Source: Acidobacteriota bacterium
GTDB lineage: Bacteria > Acidobacteriota > Terriglobia > Terriglobales > Acidobacteriaceae
Reading direction: 5' to 3'
DNA length: 5,565 nucleotides
NCBI GenBank assembly: GCA_021798655.1
Contig: JAJZFE010000313.1
Location: 1-5,565, forward strand
The notes under the pieces were generated by a model. It worked only from the letters and a program-made list of their open reading frames with translations, was not told the DNA's origin and searched no databases. The position numbers and the translations under genes were made by a program. Positions within the stretch are counted from its first letter, which is position 1. Each line of letters opens with the position of its first letter. This document shows positions 1-5,064 of the stretch, in pieces.

Positions 1-342
1 CTCCACAATCACCGGATTGATGAGCACCAGCTTGTCCTCCGGCCGCTCATTGAAGCTGATGTCGATCACCGTGATCTGCTTCGACACCGCAATCTGAGGC
101 GCAGCCAGCCCGATGCCCTGCGCCGCATACATGCTGTCGAACATCTCCTCGACAAACTGCGCCAGCTCCGCGTTGAACTCCGTGACGGGCTCGCCCTTCT
201 TCATCAGCACGGGATCGGGATACTTCACCACCTCATGCAGCTTCTTCGCGCTCTTGCGAACGGCCTCGCTGGTCGCCACGCGTGCAGCGCGTCGTGCCTC
301 GGCGGTATCGGTCTGGGTCTCGTTGCGGGTCTCGGTTGGCAT
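1..342 (-). CDS. def: Peptide deformylase, N-terminal part (C-terminus beyond left edge)
   Basis: Peptide deformylase is a cytoplasmic metalloenzyme that removes the formyl group from the initiator methionine of new proteins. The 114 visible codons contain the family's first motif, GIGLAAPQ, at residues 76-83. Before it comes the typical N-terminal strand with KYPDPVL (40-46), and after it the conserved INP (108-110). Motifs EGCLS and HExxH, which carry the metal ligands, lie outside the window, so catalytic competence cannot be judged. The start is the only ATG between the aroC stop and the fold. It gives a polar, charged extension of about 35 residues before the usual family start. Fifteen bases separate it from the aroC TGA, and only a weak purine stretch (GAAAG) serves as a ribosome binding site, so translational coupling to aroC is likely. 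ATG 342 is in frame with aroC, so TGA read-through would fuse the two proteins. A GTG start at residue 22 or 38 is possible but has no better support. Confidence 0.95.
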   Translation of the reverse strand, partial: MPTETRNETQTDTAEARRAARVATSEAVRKSAKKLHEVVKYPDPVLMKKGEPVTEFNAELAQFVEEMFDSMYAAQGIGLAAPQIAVSKQITVIDISFNERPEDKLVLINPVIVE

Positions 343-357
343 CGCTCGTCGTGTCTT

Positions 358-1548
358 TCAGTAGGACCGAATCTGGTCGCAGTAGCTCTTGTAGTTGCGC
401 TCAAGCTCGCGCAGGCTGTCACCGCCGAACTTCTCCAGCAGCGAACGCGCAATCGTCAGCGCGACCATCGCCTCTCCGGCGACGCCCGCCGCCGGAACCA
501 CGCAGACATCGCTGCGCTCATACGCGGCTTTCGTCTCCTCGCGCGTCTCGAACGACACCGAACCCAGCGGCCGGCGCAGCGTCGAGATCGGCTTCAGATA
601 CCCGCGCACCACAATGTCTTCGCCGTTCGAGATGCCGCCTTCGAGTCCGCCAGCATTGTTGTGCTCGCGCGTGAACCGCGTAAAGCCTGACTCTTCGCTG
701 CGGTCCTCTCTGCGGTCATAGCTGATCGCATCATGCACCTTCGAGCCCGCAACGCTCGCCGCCGTCACGCCGCGGCCAAGCTCCACAGCCTTCACCGCCT
801 GCAGGCTCATCACCGACTGCGCCAGCAATCCGTCCAGCCGCTCATCCCAGTTCACATGCGTGCCAATACCTGGAGGCAGACCATGCACCACCACCTCAAA
901 CACGCCGCCAATCGTATCGCCGGTACGCAGCGCCACATCGACCTCGGCCTTCATCCGCGCCTCGGACTCGGCATCCACACAGGCCAGCAGCACCTCTTCG
1001 CGCTGCGCCAGCGCTGCAATCTCCGCGAACGTCGCCTCGCGCGACAGCTCCGCTGTGCCCACGCGCACCACGTGGCTCGCCACCTCAATGCCCAGAGCCC
1101 GCAGCAGCATCTTCGCCAGCGCACCACACGCAACCCGCGCCGCCGACTCCCGCGCCGACGCACGCTCCAGGATGTACCGCGCGTCCTTGAAGTCGTACTT
1201 CAGCGCACCCGCAAGGTCCGCATGTCCCGGCCGCGGCGACGCAACGGCCTTGTGCTTGGCCGGATCACCCGTCTCCACCGGGAGAATCTCCTCCCAGTTC
1301 TTCCAGTCGCGGTTGGCCAGCGTCATCGCCACCGGCGACCCGATCGTCCGACCGTGCCGCACGCCGGACAGAATATGCGCCGTGTCGCGCTCAATCCGCA
1401 TCCGGCCGCCGCGGCCATAGCCCTGCTGGCGACGCCACAGCTCGTGGTCGAGAAAGGTCTGATCGACGGGAACGCCTGCAGGCAGGCCGCTGACTAGGGC
1501 TACAAGTGATTCGCCGTGGCTTTCGCCGGCTGTAGAGAAACGAAGCAT
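358..1548 (-). CDS. aroC: Chorismate synthase
   Basis: This enzyme converts 5-enolpyruvylshikimate-3-phosphate to chorismate, the last step of the shikimate pathway. It needs reduced FMN as cofactor and acts in the cytoplasm. The 396-residue product has the family signatures in order: GESHG at 8-12 (His11), GYGRGGRM at 43-50, RPGHADLAG at 106-114 (His109), RASARES at 129-135, HNNAGGLEGG at 296-305 and RSDVCVVPA at 345-353. Asp347 sits where the catalytic aspartate is expected. The length and the insert after residue 80 match the longer (about 390-residue) form found in many bacteria and not the roughly 360-residue E. coli form. The gene appears intact. It lies 40 bases after yhaM and 15 bases before def. 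No good ribosome binding site precedes the ATG (only GGTAG, 4 bases away), while a perfect TATAAT ends 9 bases before it, so a separate leaderless or near-leaderless transcript is possible. Confidence 0.98.
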   Translation of the reverse strand: MLRFSTAGESHGESLVALVSGLPAGVPVDQTFLDHELWRRQQGYGRGGRMRIERDTAHILSGVRHGRTIGSPVAMTLANRDWKNWEEILPVETGDPAKHKAVASPRPGHADLAGALKYDFKDARYILERASARESAARVACGALAKMLLRALGIEVASHVVRVGTAELSREATFAEIAALAQREEVLLACVDAESEARMKAEVDVALRTGDTIGGVFEVVVHGLPPGIGTHVNWDERLDGLLAQSVMSLQAVKAVELGRGVTAASVAGSKVHDAISYDRREDRSEESGFTRFTREHNNAGGLEGGISNGEDIVVRGYLKPISTLRRPLGSVSFETREETKAAYERSDVCVVPAAGVAGEAMVALTIARSLLEKFGGDSLRELERNYKSYCDQIRSY

Positions 1549-1557
1549 GAAGCTACC

Positions 1558-1563
1558 ATTATA
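1558..1563 (-). promoter_or_regulatory. Candidate -10 box for aroC (TATAAT)
   Basis: The minus strand reads a perfect TATAAT in the yhaM-aroC gap, with 9 bases between its last T and the aroC ATG. A start site 6-8 bases downstream would leave a leader of zero to a few bases. No convincing -35 box lies 16-18 bases upstream and there is no TGn extension, so the call rests on the hexamer and its position. If real, aroC-def can be transcribed separately from yhaM. Confidence 0.4.
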
Positions 1564-1588
1564 AAGCCGGGAGACGCACCGCGAGCAC

Positions 1589-2620
1589 TCACGCTCCGCC
1601 CTTCTCCGCCGCCTCTTCGTCCAGCCACGCCTGCGAGTTGAACAGCGGCCGCTCCATGCTGCGAACCCACTCCGTCATCTCGCCCGCCGCACGCCCCGCA
1701 CTCTTCGCCGCAGCAAACTCGTTGCGCAGCGTCTGGAACTTCGCCTCCAGGTCATCGAGCGCAGAGAGCAGCATCGCCTCCGGCGTCATCGGCAGCTTCG
1801 GACTGCCAAACTCCAGCTTCCCATGGTGCGACAGAATCATGTGTTCCAGCAGCAGCTTCAGCCGCGGCGGAAACGGCTCCGCACCCTCGACCTGCGCCGC
1901 TTCAGCATTCAGCAGCGCGACCTTTTCATGCAGCAGCCCCTGCGCGATTGTGATGTGCCCGATCAGCTGGCCCTCCAGCGTGTAGTCGAACGTCGTCCCC
2001 CAGCTCAGCTCGCGCACCTTGCCCATGTCATGCAGAATCGCGCCCGTCACCAGCAGGTCCGCATCCACCTCGGGATAGTACGGTGCCGTCGCAAGGCACA
2101 CCCGCACCAGGCAGAGCACATGCTCCAGCAGCCCGCCGATCCACGCATGATGCAGACGCTTCGCCGCAGGAGCCGTCGCGAACGCCGGCCCCAGCTGCGG
2201 ATCGTCCAGAAAGCTCAGCACCAGCCGGCGCAGGTGTTCGTTGCGGAACGCCGCAACGTAGCCGCGCAGCTCGCGCTCCATCGTTGGAATGTCGTACTGG
2301 CTCGTCGCCACAAAGTCCGCTGTATCCACCTCGACAGCCGCCGCGAGACGCAGCTTCTGCAGCGTGATCTGGTACTTGCCCTGGTACTTGGAGACCGTGC
2401 CCTGCGCCTTCACATACGTGCCCACGGTGCAGTGGGCTGCGGCCTCGGCAAAGTCGTCCCACATGCGGGCTTCGAACTGCCCGCTCTTGTCCGCCAGCGT
2501 CAGCGCCAGATACTGGCCGCTCGGCTTGCGATCACGCAGGCCCGCTGCGGCAACGACAAAGTACGAAGTCACGGGCTGCCCCTCAAAGCGGGCTGCATCG
2601 GAGATAAAGAAATCTTTCAT
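1589..2620 (-). CDS. yhaM: YhaM-family 3'-5' exoribonuclease (OB-fold plus HD domain)
   Basis: The protein is 343 residues, close to B. subtilis YhaM (about 314), a cytoplasmic metal-dependent 3'-5' exonuclease in RNA turnover that can also act on single-stranded DNA. Residues 14-95 look like an OB-fold nucleic-acid-binding domain, with the strand pattern YLALTLADKSGQFEARMW (37-54) and YVKAQGTVSKYQGKYQITL (69-87). The HD phosphohydrolase domain follows, with its metal-binding pattern in order: HHAWIGGLLEH (157-167), ILHDMGK (195-201, His197-Asp198), GH (221-222) and SHHGKLEFGSP (264-274). That set is typical of the YhaM group and not of ppGpp hydrolases or cyclic-di-GMP phosphodiesterases. 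The Ala-rich C-terminal 50 residues are not diagnostic. The gene lies just after the foldase terminator, so it probably needs its own promoter. No Shine-Dalgarno sequence is visible before the ATG. The family assignment is strong; the in vivo substrate and true orthology to yhaM are inferred. Confidence 0.9.
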   Translation of the reverse strand: MKDFFISDAARFEGQPVTSYFVVAAAGLRDRKPSGQYLALTLADKSGQFEARMWDDFAEAAAHCTVGTYVKAQGTVSKYQGKYQITLQKLRLAAAVEVDTADFVATSQYDIPTMERELRGYVAAFRNEHLRRLVLSFLDDPQLGPAFATAPAAKRLHHAWIGGLLEHVLCLVRVCLATAPYYPEVDADLLVTGAILHDMGKVRELSWGTTFDYTLEGQLIGHITIAQGLLHEKVALLNAEAAQVEGAEPFPPRLKLLLEHMILSHHGKLEFGSPKLPMTPEAMLLSALDDLEAKFQTLRNEFAAAKSAGRAAGEMTEWVRSMERPLFNSQAWLDEEAAEKGGA

Positions 2621-2628
2621 ATGCCAAG

Positions 2629-2634
2629 AGTGTA
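2629..2634 (-). promoter_or_regulatory. Weak candidate -10 box for yhaM (TACACT)
   Basis: The minus strand reads TACACT, four of six matches to TATAAT with the key T1, A2 and T6 present, leaving 8 bases before the yhaM ATG. There is no -35 match and no ribosome binding site. The reasons to consider it are that a strong terminator upstream makes a local promoter necessary, and that the spacing is nearly the same as for the TATAAT before aroC. Confidence 0.25.
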
Positions 2635-2679
2635 GAAGATTCGCCGCCGAGTCCGTTCGCCCACCTGCATGGACGGCTC

Positions 2680-2720
2680 AAAACAAAGCCGCCGACCCGG
2701 ATCGTTCAGGTCGGCGGCTT
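2680..2720 (-). terminator. Rho-independent terminator of the SurA-like foldase gene
   Basis: A perfect 12-base-pair inverted repeat, AAGCCGCCGACC (2686-2697) against GGTCGGCGGCTT (2709-2720), encloses an 11-base loop. Read on the minus strand, the stem ends in TTTGTTTT, a U-rich tail; on the plus strand nothing comparable follows. The hairpin begins 24 bases after the foldase stop codon. This is a textbook intrinsic terminator acting leftward. It separates the foldase transcript from the yhaM-aroC-def group. Confidence 0.9.
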
Positions 2721-2744
2721 GCTCTGTACACGCGTCGGAATCGA

Positions 2745-4685
2745 CTAGTTGGTCGTCGCTGCAGGAGCGCCCGTCACGGTCGGATTCACCGTCGGCGCAA
2801 CCGTCGTCGGCGTCTCCACCGGCTTCACGTTCTGCTGCATGCGGCCTTTCTGGTCGCCCTTCTGCGCCTTGGGCTTCTTCTTCTTTTTCACGGTGTCGCC
2901 GTTCAGGCCGAGCGGTGCAGCCTGCACCTTCTCATTCTCACTCTGCTCACGCGTCGCAGTGACCGGGCGGATGGCCGCCTTCGTCTCTGCCTTCGCCAGG
3001 CTGCTGTTCGCCTTTGCCACGTCGGCCTTGGACTGCTCCGCACTGAAACGCGTCTTCTTCACCGGACCGGCAGTATCCGCGAGCGCATCGATGGCAGCAC
3101 TATCGTCTGCCGTCTGACCATCCGCGCCAACGCCTGTCGTAATCGATGTGACCGACTCCGAAGGCTCCATCGCCGCTCCCGGTGCCTGGCCACTCAACGC
3201 CGGATTCTGCGGCGTCGCGTCCGCAGCCACCGTAGTCGCCACGGGCAGCGCATCGCGCGGAGCCTGACCATACCGAATCTTCTCGCGCTTGATCTTCTTG
3301 CGCTTCGGCTGGCCCTTTACGTTCTTCTTGCCGCCGTTGATCTTCTCTTTGTCCGCTTCCGCCTTGGCCAGGTTCTTCTGCGCAACCCGCTCCCGCGCAG
3401 CAGCCAGCGCGGCCTGCGCCTTCAGCGCGCGAGCCTGTTCCGCTCGCTGCTTCGCCAGGATCCGCCGCTTCACCGACGGCGCCTGATACGCCGTGTACCC
3501 AAAGTTCGAGTTGTTCCCCTTCGTCGCCGAACCCGTATCGACAAACCCCGGTGCCAGCTCGATAAACGCGTCGTTGCGAGCCTTGGTCAGATACGTCCGC
3601 AGCGCCGGCTGCAGCTGGTCCATGTAGATGGCCTCCTGCACCTGGTTCTCCACCGTGTTCAACGGCGGAACTCCCGCAGCCTGGTGCGCGTCGACCCGCA
3701 GAATCACGAAGCCCTGACGTGTCCGAATCGGAGCCGTGTTTGCCCCCACCGGCAGACCAAACGTTGCATCCTCCAGCACCTGCCCCAGCGCCCCGCGCTT
3801 GAAGTCGCCAAGGTCGCCGCCGGCTGCTGCCGTCGGGCCGCCCGACTCCTTCTTCGCAAGATCGGCAAAGCTCGCGCCACCCTTCAGCTGTGCCGCGATG
3901 CCATCGGCCTTGGCCTGCGCCTGGGCCAACTGTGCATCCGTCGCGCTCTCCGCGGTGGGCACCAGAATCTCGCTCAGGTGAACCTGCTCCGGCACCTCAA
4001 ACTGCTTCGCATGGGCCGCGTAGTACGCCTCTTCCTGAGCATGAGTCATGTTGATGTGGCGACCCACTTCATCGCGCACCACCGACTGACGAATGCACTG
4101 GTTCCGAATGTTCTGCTTGAAGTCCTCGAACGAGACGCCCTGCTGGCTGGCAGCCTTCTCCAGCGCCTCCATATCCGGCAGGTGGTTCTGCTTGCGGATA
4201 TCGTCCAGCTGGCGAATCGTCTCCGCATCGCAGGTGATGCCCAGCTCCTTGCCCTTGGAGATCAGCAGGTCCGAGTCGATCATGTCGCGCAGCAGGTCAT
4301 GCACGTGATCCTGCAGCTGCGACTCCGTGGCCCCGCCCTGCTGGGCATCCTGCAGCATCTGTTCCTCTGCGCGCTGATACTCGCTGCGCGTGATGATCTG
4401 GTCGTTGATGCGCGCAACAACGTCCTCCACCACGGTACCGTTGGCCGTAATCGCCGGCCGTTGCGGAACCTGCGGAAGCTGCAGTTGCGGCGCGGACGGG
4501 AAGCCACCGGCGGGAACCGAATACTTCGGTTGCTGCGCCCTGGTCATCGCCCCAGTCATCGCCGCAGTCAACAGCAGCCCCGCTACCCATACACTCGACC
4601 TCCGGGCGTACCGCAAGGTGGAGACAACAGAAATCTGCGAGGCGATTCGCGCCTGTAGGGTGTTGCTTGTGTGCTTCTCAGTCAT
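2745..4685 (-). CDS. SurA/PrsA-like exported peptidyl-prolyl isomerase or chaperone with long basic tail
   Basis: This 646-residue protein is exported and probably helps envelope proteins fold. A basic stretch (25-30) and hydrophobic segment (31-46) form a signal peptide with likely cleavage after TRA at 50; a retained membrane anchor is the alternative. A Pro/Gln-rich linker (51-78) precedes a SurA-type N-terminal chaperone domain (about 84-215) that starts VVARINDQIITRSEY. One parvulin domain (about 232-335) carries LSEILVP, GGDLGDF and RTRQGFVILRV. By eye, both usual active-site histidines are replaced (Glu239, Val327), so it may hold clients without isomerising proline. From about 400 to the end it is low complexity: a probable Lys/Ala/Glu helix (405-448), basic clusters (453-471, 600-615) and a Thr/Pro/Val end (622-646). 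E. coli SurA is about 430 residues with two parvulin domains, so this is a distinct architecture. Cys152 and Cys197 are its only cysteines. AAAAGGA lies 4 bases before the ATG and supports this start. It is divergent from the S41 protease gene. Confidence 0.9.
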   Translation of the reverse strand: MTEKHTSNTLQARIASQISVVSTLRYARRSSVWVAGLLLTAAMTGAMTRAQQPKYSVPAGGFPSAPQLQLPQVPQRPAITANGTVVEDVVARINDQIITRSEYQRAEEQMLQDAQQGGATESQLQDHVHDLLRDMIDSDLLISKGKELGITCDAETIRQLDDIRKQNHLPDMEALEKAASQQGVSFEDFKQNIRNQCIRQSVVRDEVGRHINMTHAQEEAYYAAHAKQFEVPEQVHLSEILVPTAESATDAQLAQAQAKADGIAAQLKGGASFADLAKKESGGPTAAAGGDLGDFKRGALGQVLEDATFGLPVGANTAPIRTRQGFVILRVDAHQAAGVPPLNTVENQVQEAIYMDQLQPALRTYLTKARNDAFIELAPGFVDTGSATKGNNSNFGYTAYQAPSVKRRILAKQRAEQARALKAQAALAAARERVAQKNLAKAEADKEKINGGKKNVKGQPKRKKIKREKIRYGQAPRDALPVATTVAADATPQNPALSGQAPGAAMEPSESVTSITTGVGADGQTADDSAAIDALADTAGPVKKTRFSAEQSKADVAKANSSLAKAETKAAIRPVTATREQSENEKVQAAPLGLNGDTVKKKKKPKAQKGDQKGRMQQNVKPVETPTTVAPTVNPTVTGAPAATTN

Positions 4686-4689
4686 CCGT

Positions 4690-4696
4690 TCCTTTT
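4690..4696 (-). promoter_or_regulatory. Ribosome binding site of the foldase gene
   Basis: The minus strand reads AAAAGGA followed by ACGG and the ATG at 4685. This is the clearest Shine-Dalgarno match in the window, though the 4-base spacing is slightly short. It fixes the start well upstream of the signal-peptide core, giving a rather long n-region of about 30 residues. Confidence 0.6.
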
Positions 4697-4806
4697 ACCT
4701 CTGCTGCATATGGGTATGACACTGCCGCCAAAACGCCAGTCAGTGCACGGTGCTGGCAGAGCTGCATCGAAGCACGCCCCCTCAGGAGCTGTACATCGAT
4801 ACGCCT

Positions 4807-4812
4807 ATTCTA
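4807..4812 (-). promoter_or_regulatory. Weak candidate -10 box for the foldase gene (TAGAAT)
   Basis: The minus strand reads TAGAAT, five of six matches to TATAAT. It would start transcription near 4800 and leave a leader of about 115 bases before the foldase ATG. There is no recognisable -35 box at the usual distance, so the call is tentative. Confidence 0.22.
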
Positions 4813-4900
4813 ACCGTGAGACGGCCCGGCGTGGGTGTGGGAAGCACGGATGCTGCAATCAGTTCCATGCGAGAACGCCCCGCCGCAGCTAACCACCGGA

Positions 4901-4909
4901 TGCTATACT
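4901..4909 (+). promoter_or_regulatory. Candidate extended -10 promoter (TGCTATACT) toward the S41 gene
   Basis: TGC followed by TATACT is a TGn-extended -10 element with five of six matches in the hexamer. Extended -10 promoters can work without a -35 box, and none is seen here. Transcription would start near 4916 and give a leader of about 150 bases before the S41 start at 5065, containing both inverted repeats described for this stretch. Confidence 0.4.
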
Positions 4910-4918
4910 CCGTCCAAA

Positions 4919-4941
4919 CGCCTGTGGAGGCTCACAAGGCG
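4919..4941 (+). repeat. Small inverted repeat (hairpin) near the candidate leader start
   Basis: CGCCTGTG (4919-4926) can pair with CACAAGGCG (4933-4941), giving five pairs, a single bulged A and three more pairs around the 6-base loop GAGGCT. It begins about three bases after the predicted start site. Flanking GGATGC (4898-4903) and GCATCC (4942-4947) are also perfect complements, but the first overlaps the candidate promoter, so both cannot function in the same RNA. Confidence 0.35.
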
Positions 4942-4982
4942 GCATCCTCAGGCTTTGCGGCAGGTTTTGGGCCCATCTCCAA

Positions 4983-5030
4983 CGCCAGAATCAGCGCTTC
5001 GGCAGTGCGTGCTGCGCAATCCTTCTGGTG
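4983..5030 (+). repeat. Larger stem-loop in the S41 leader, possible attenuator or RNA 3' end
   Basis: CGCCAGAA (4983-4990) pairs with TTCTGGTG (5023-5030) over eight positions including one G-U. Inside it, GCGC (4994-4997) can pair with GCGC (5014-5017), and GCA (5002-5004) with TGC (5010-5012), so the helix can stack in three tiers. AAGCTTTTAA follows directly. The four-T run is too short for a confident terminator, but the shape fits a weak attenuator or the end of a short RNA starting near 4916. A chance inverted repeat cannot be excluded. Confidence 0.35.
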
Positions 5031-5035
5031 AAGCT

Positions 5036-5041
5036 TTTAAT
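5036..5041 (+). promoter_or_regulatory. Weak alternative -10 box (TTTAAT) close to the S41 gene
   Basis: TTTAAT matches five of six -10 positions but lacks the strongly conserved A at position 2. TGCGCA lies 17 bases upstream as a poor -35 (three of six). It would give a short leader of about 17 bases including GAGG at 5049-5052. It competes with the candidate at 4901-4909 and overlaps the T-run after the stem-loop. Confidence 0.2.
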
Positions 5042-5064
5042 ATGTAACGAGGTTTCCCTACCGT

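Larger units (their letters stand above)
4686..5064. other. Divergent intergenic region between foldase and S41 protease genes
   Basis: These 379 bases separate two divergently transcribed genes. I see no credible protein gene, tRNA or known riboswitch core here. The right half has an extended -10 box on the plus strand at 4901-4909 and inverted repeats at 4919-4941 and 4983-5030. The left half has a -10-like TAGAAT on the minus strand (4807-4812) and an imperfect direct repeat, gagctgcatcga (4759-4770) and gagctgtacatcga (4786-4799). The region most likely holds both promoters and their leaders. Confidence 0.7.

Noticed and set aside
340..360. aroC TGA in the same frame as the def ATG, suggesting a read-through fusion
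   Set aside because: Shared frame occurs by chance one time in three. The aroC end looks natural and there is no recoding signal; two separate proteins are the simpler reading.
733..1497. A 254-codon plus-strand frame opposite aroC
   Set aside because: It is Arg- and His-rich, has no family resemblance and lies entirely within the well-supported aroC gene.
2870..2890. CTT-rich run coding for consecutive lysines as a possible phase-variable repeat
   Set aside because: The run is short and keeps the foldase frame open. Changes in triplet number would alter only lysine count, so on/off phase variation is not supported.
2289..4658. A 789-codon open frame on the plus strand, longer than the foldase gene it lies opposite
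   Set aside because: It is antisense to two clear genes and crosses the terminator. Its translation is dominated by Arg, Leu and His with no domain-like pattern, as expected for a shadow frame in GC-rich DNA.
4938..4946. GGCGGCATC, resembling the 3' end of gamma-proteobacterial 6S RNA
   Set aside because: The match is nine bases only, and the large central bubble and closing stem of 6S RNA cannot be drawn around it.
4750..5031. A 93-codon plus-strand frame in the divergent intergenic region
   Set aside because: It has a GTG start with no ribosome binding site and no recognisable protein pattern, and it overlaps the promoter and stem-loop candidates.
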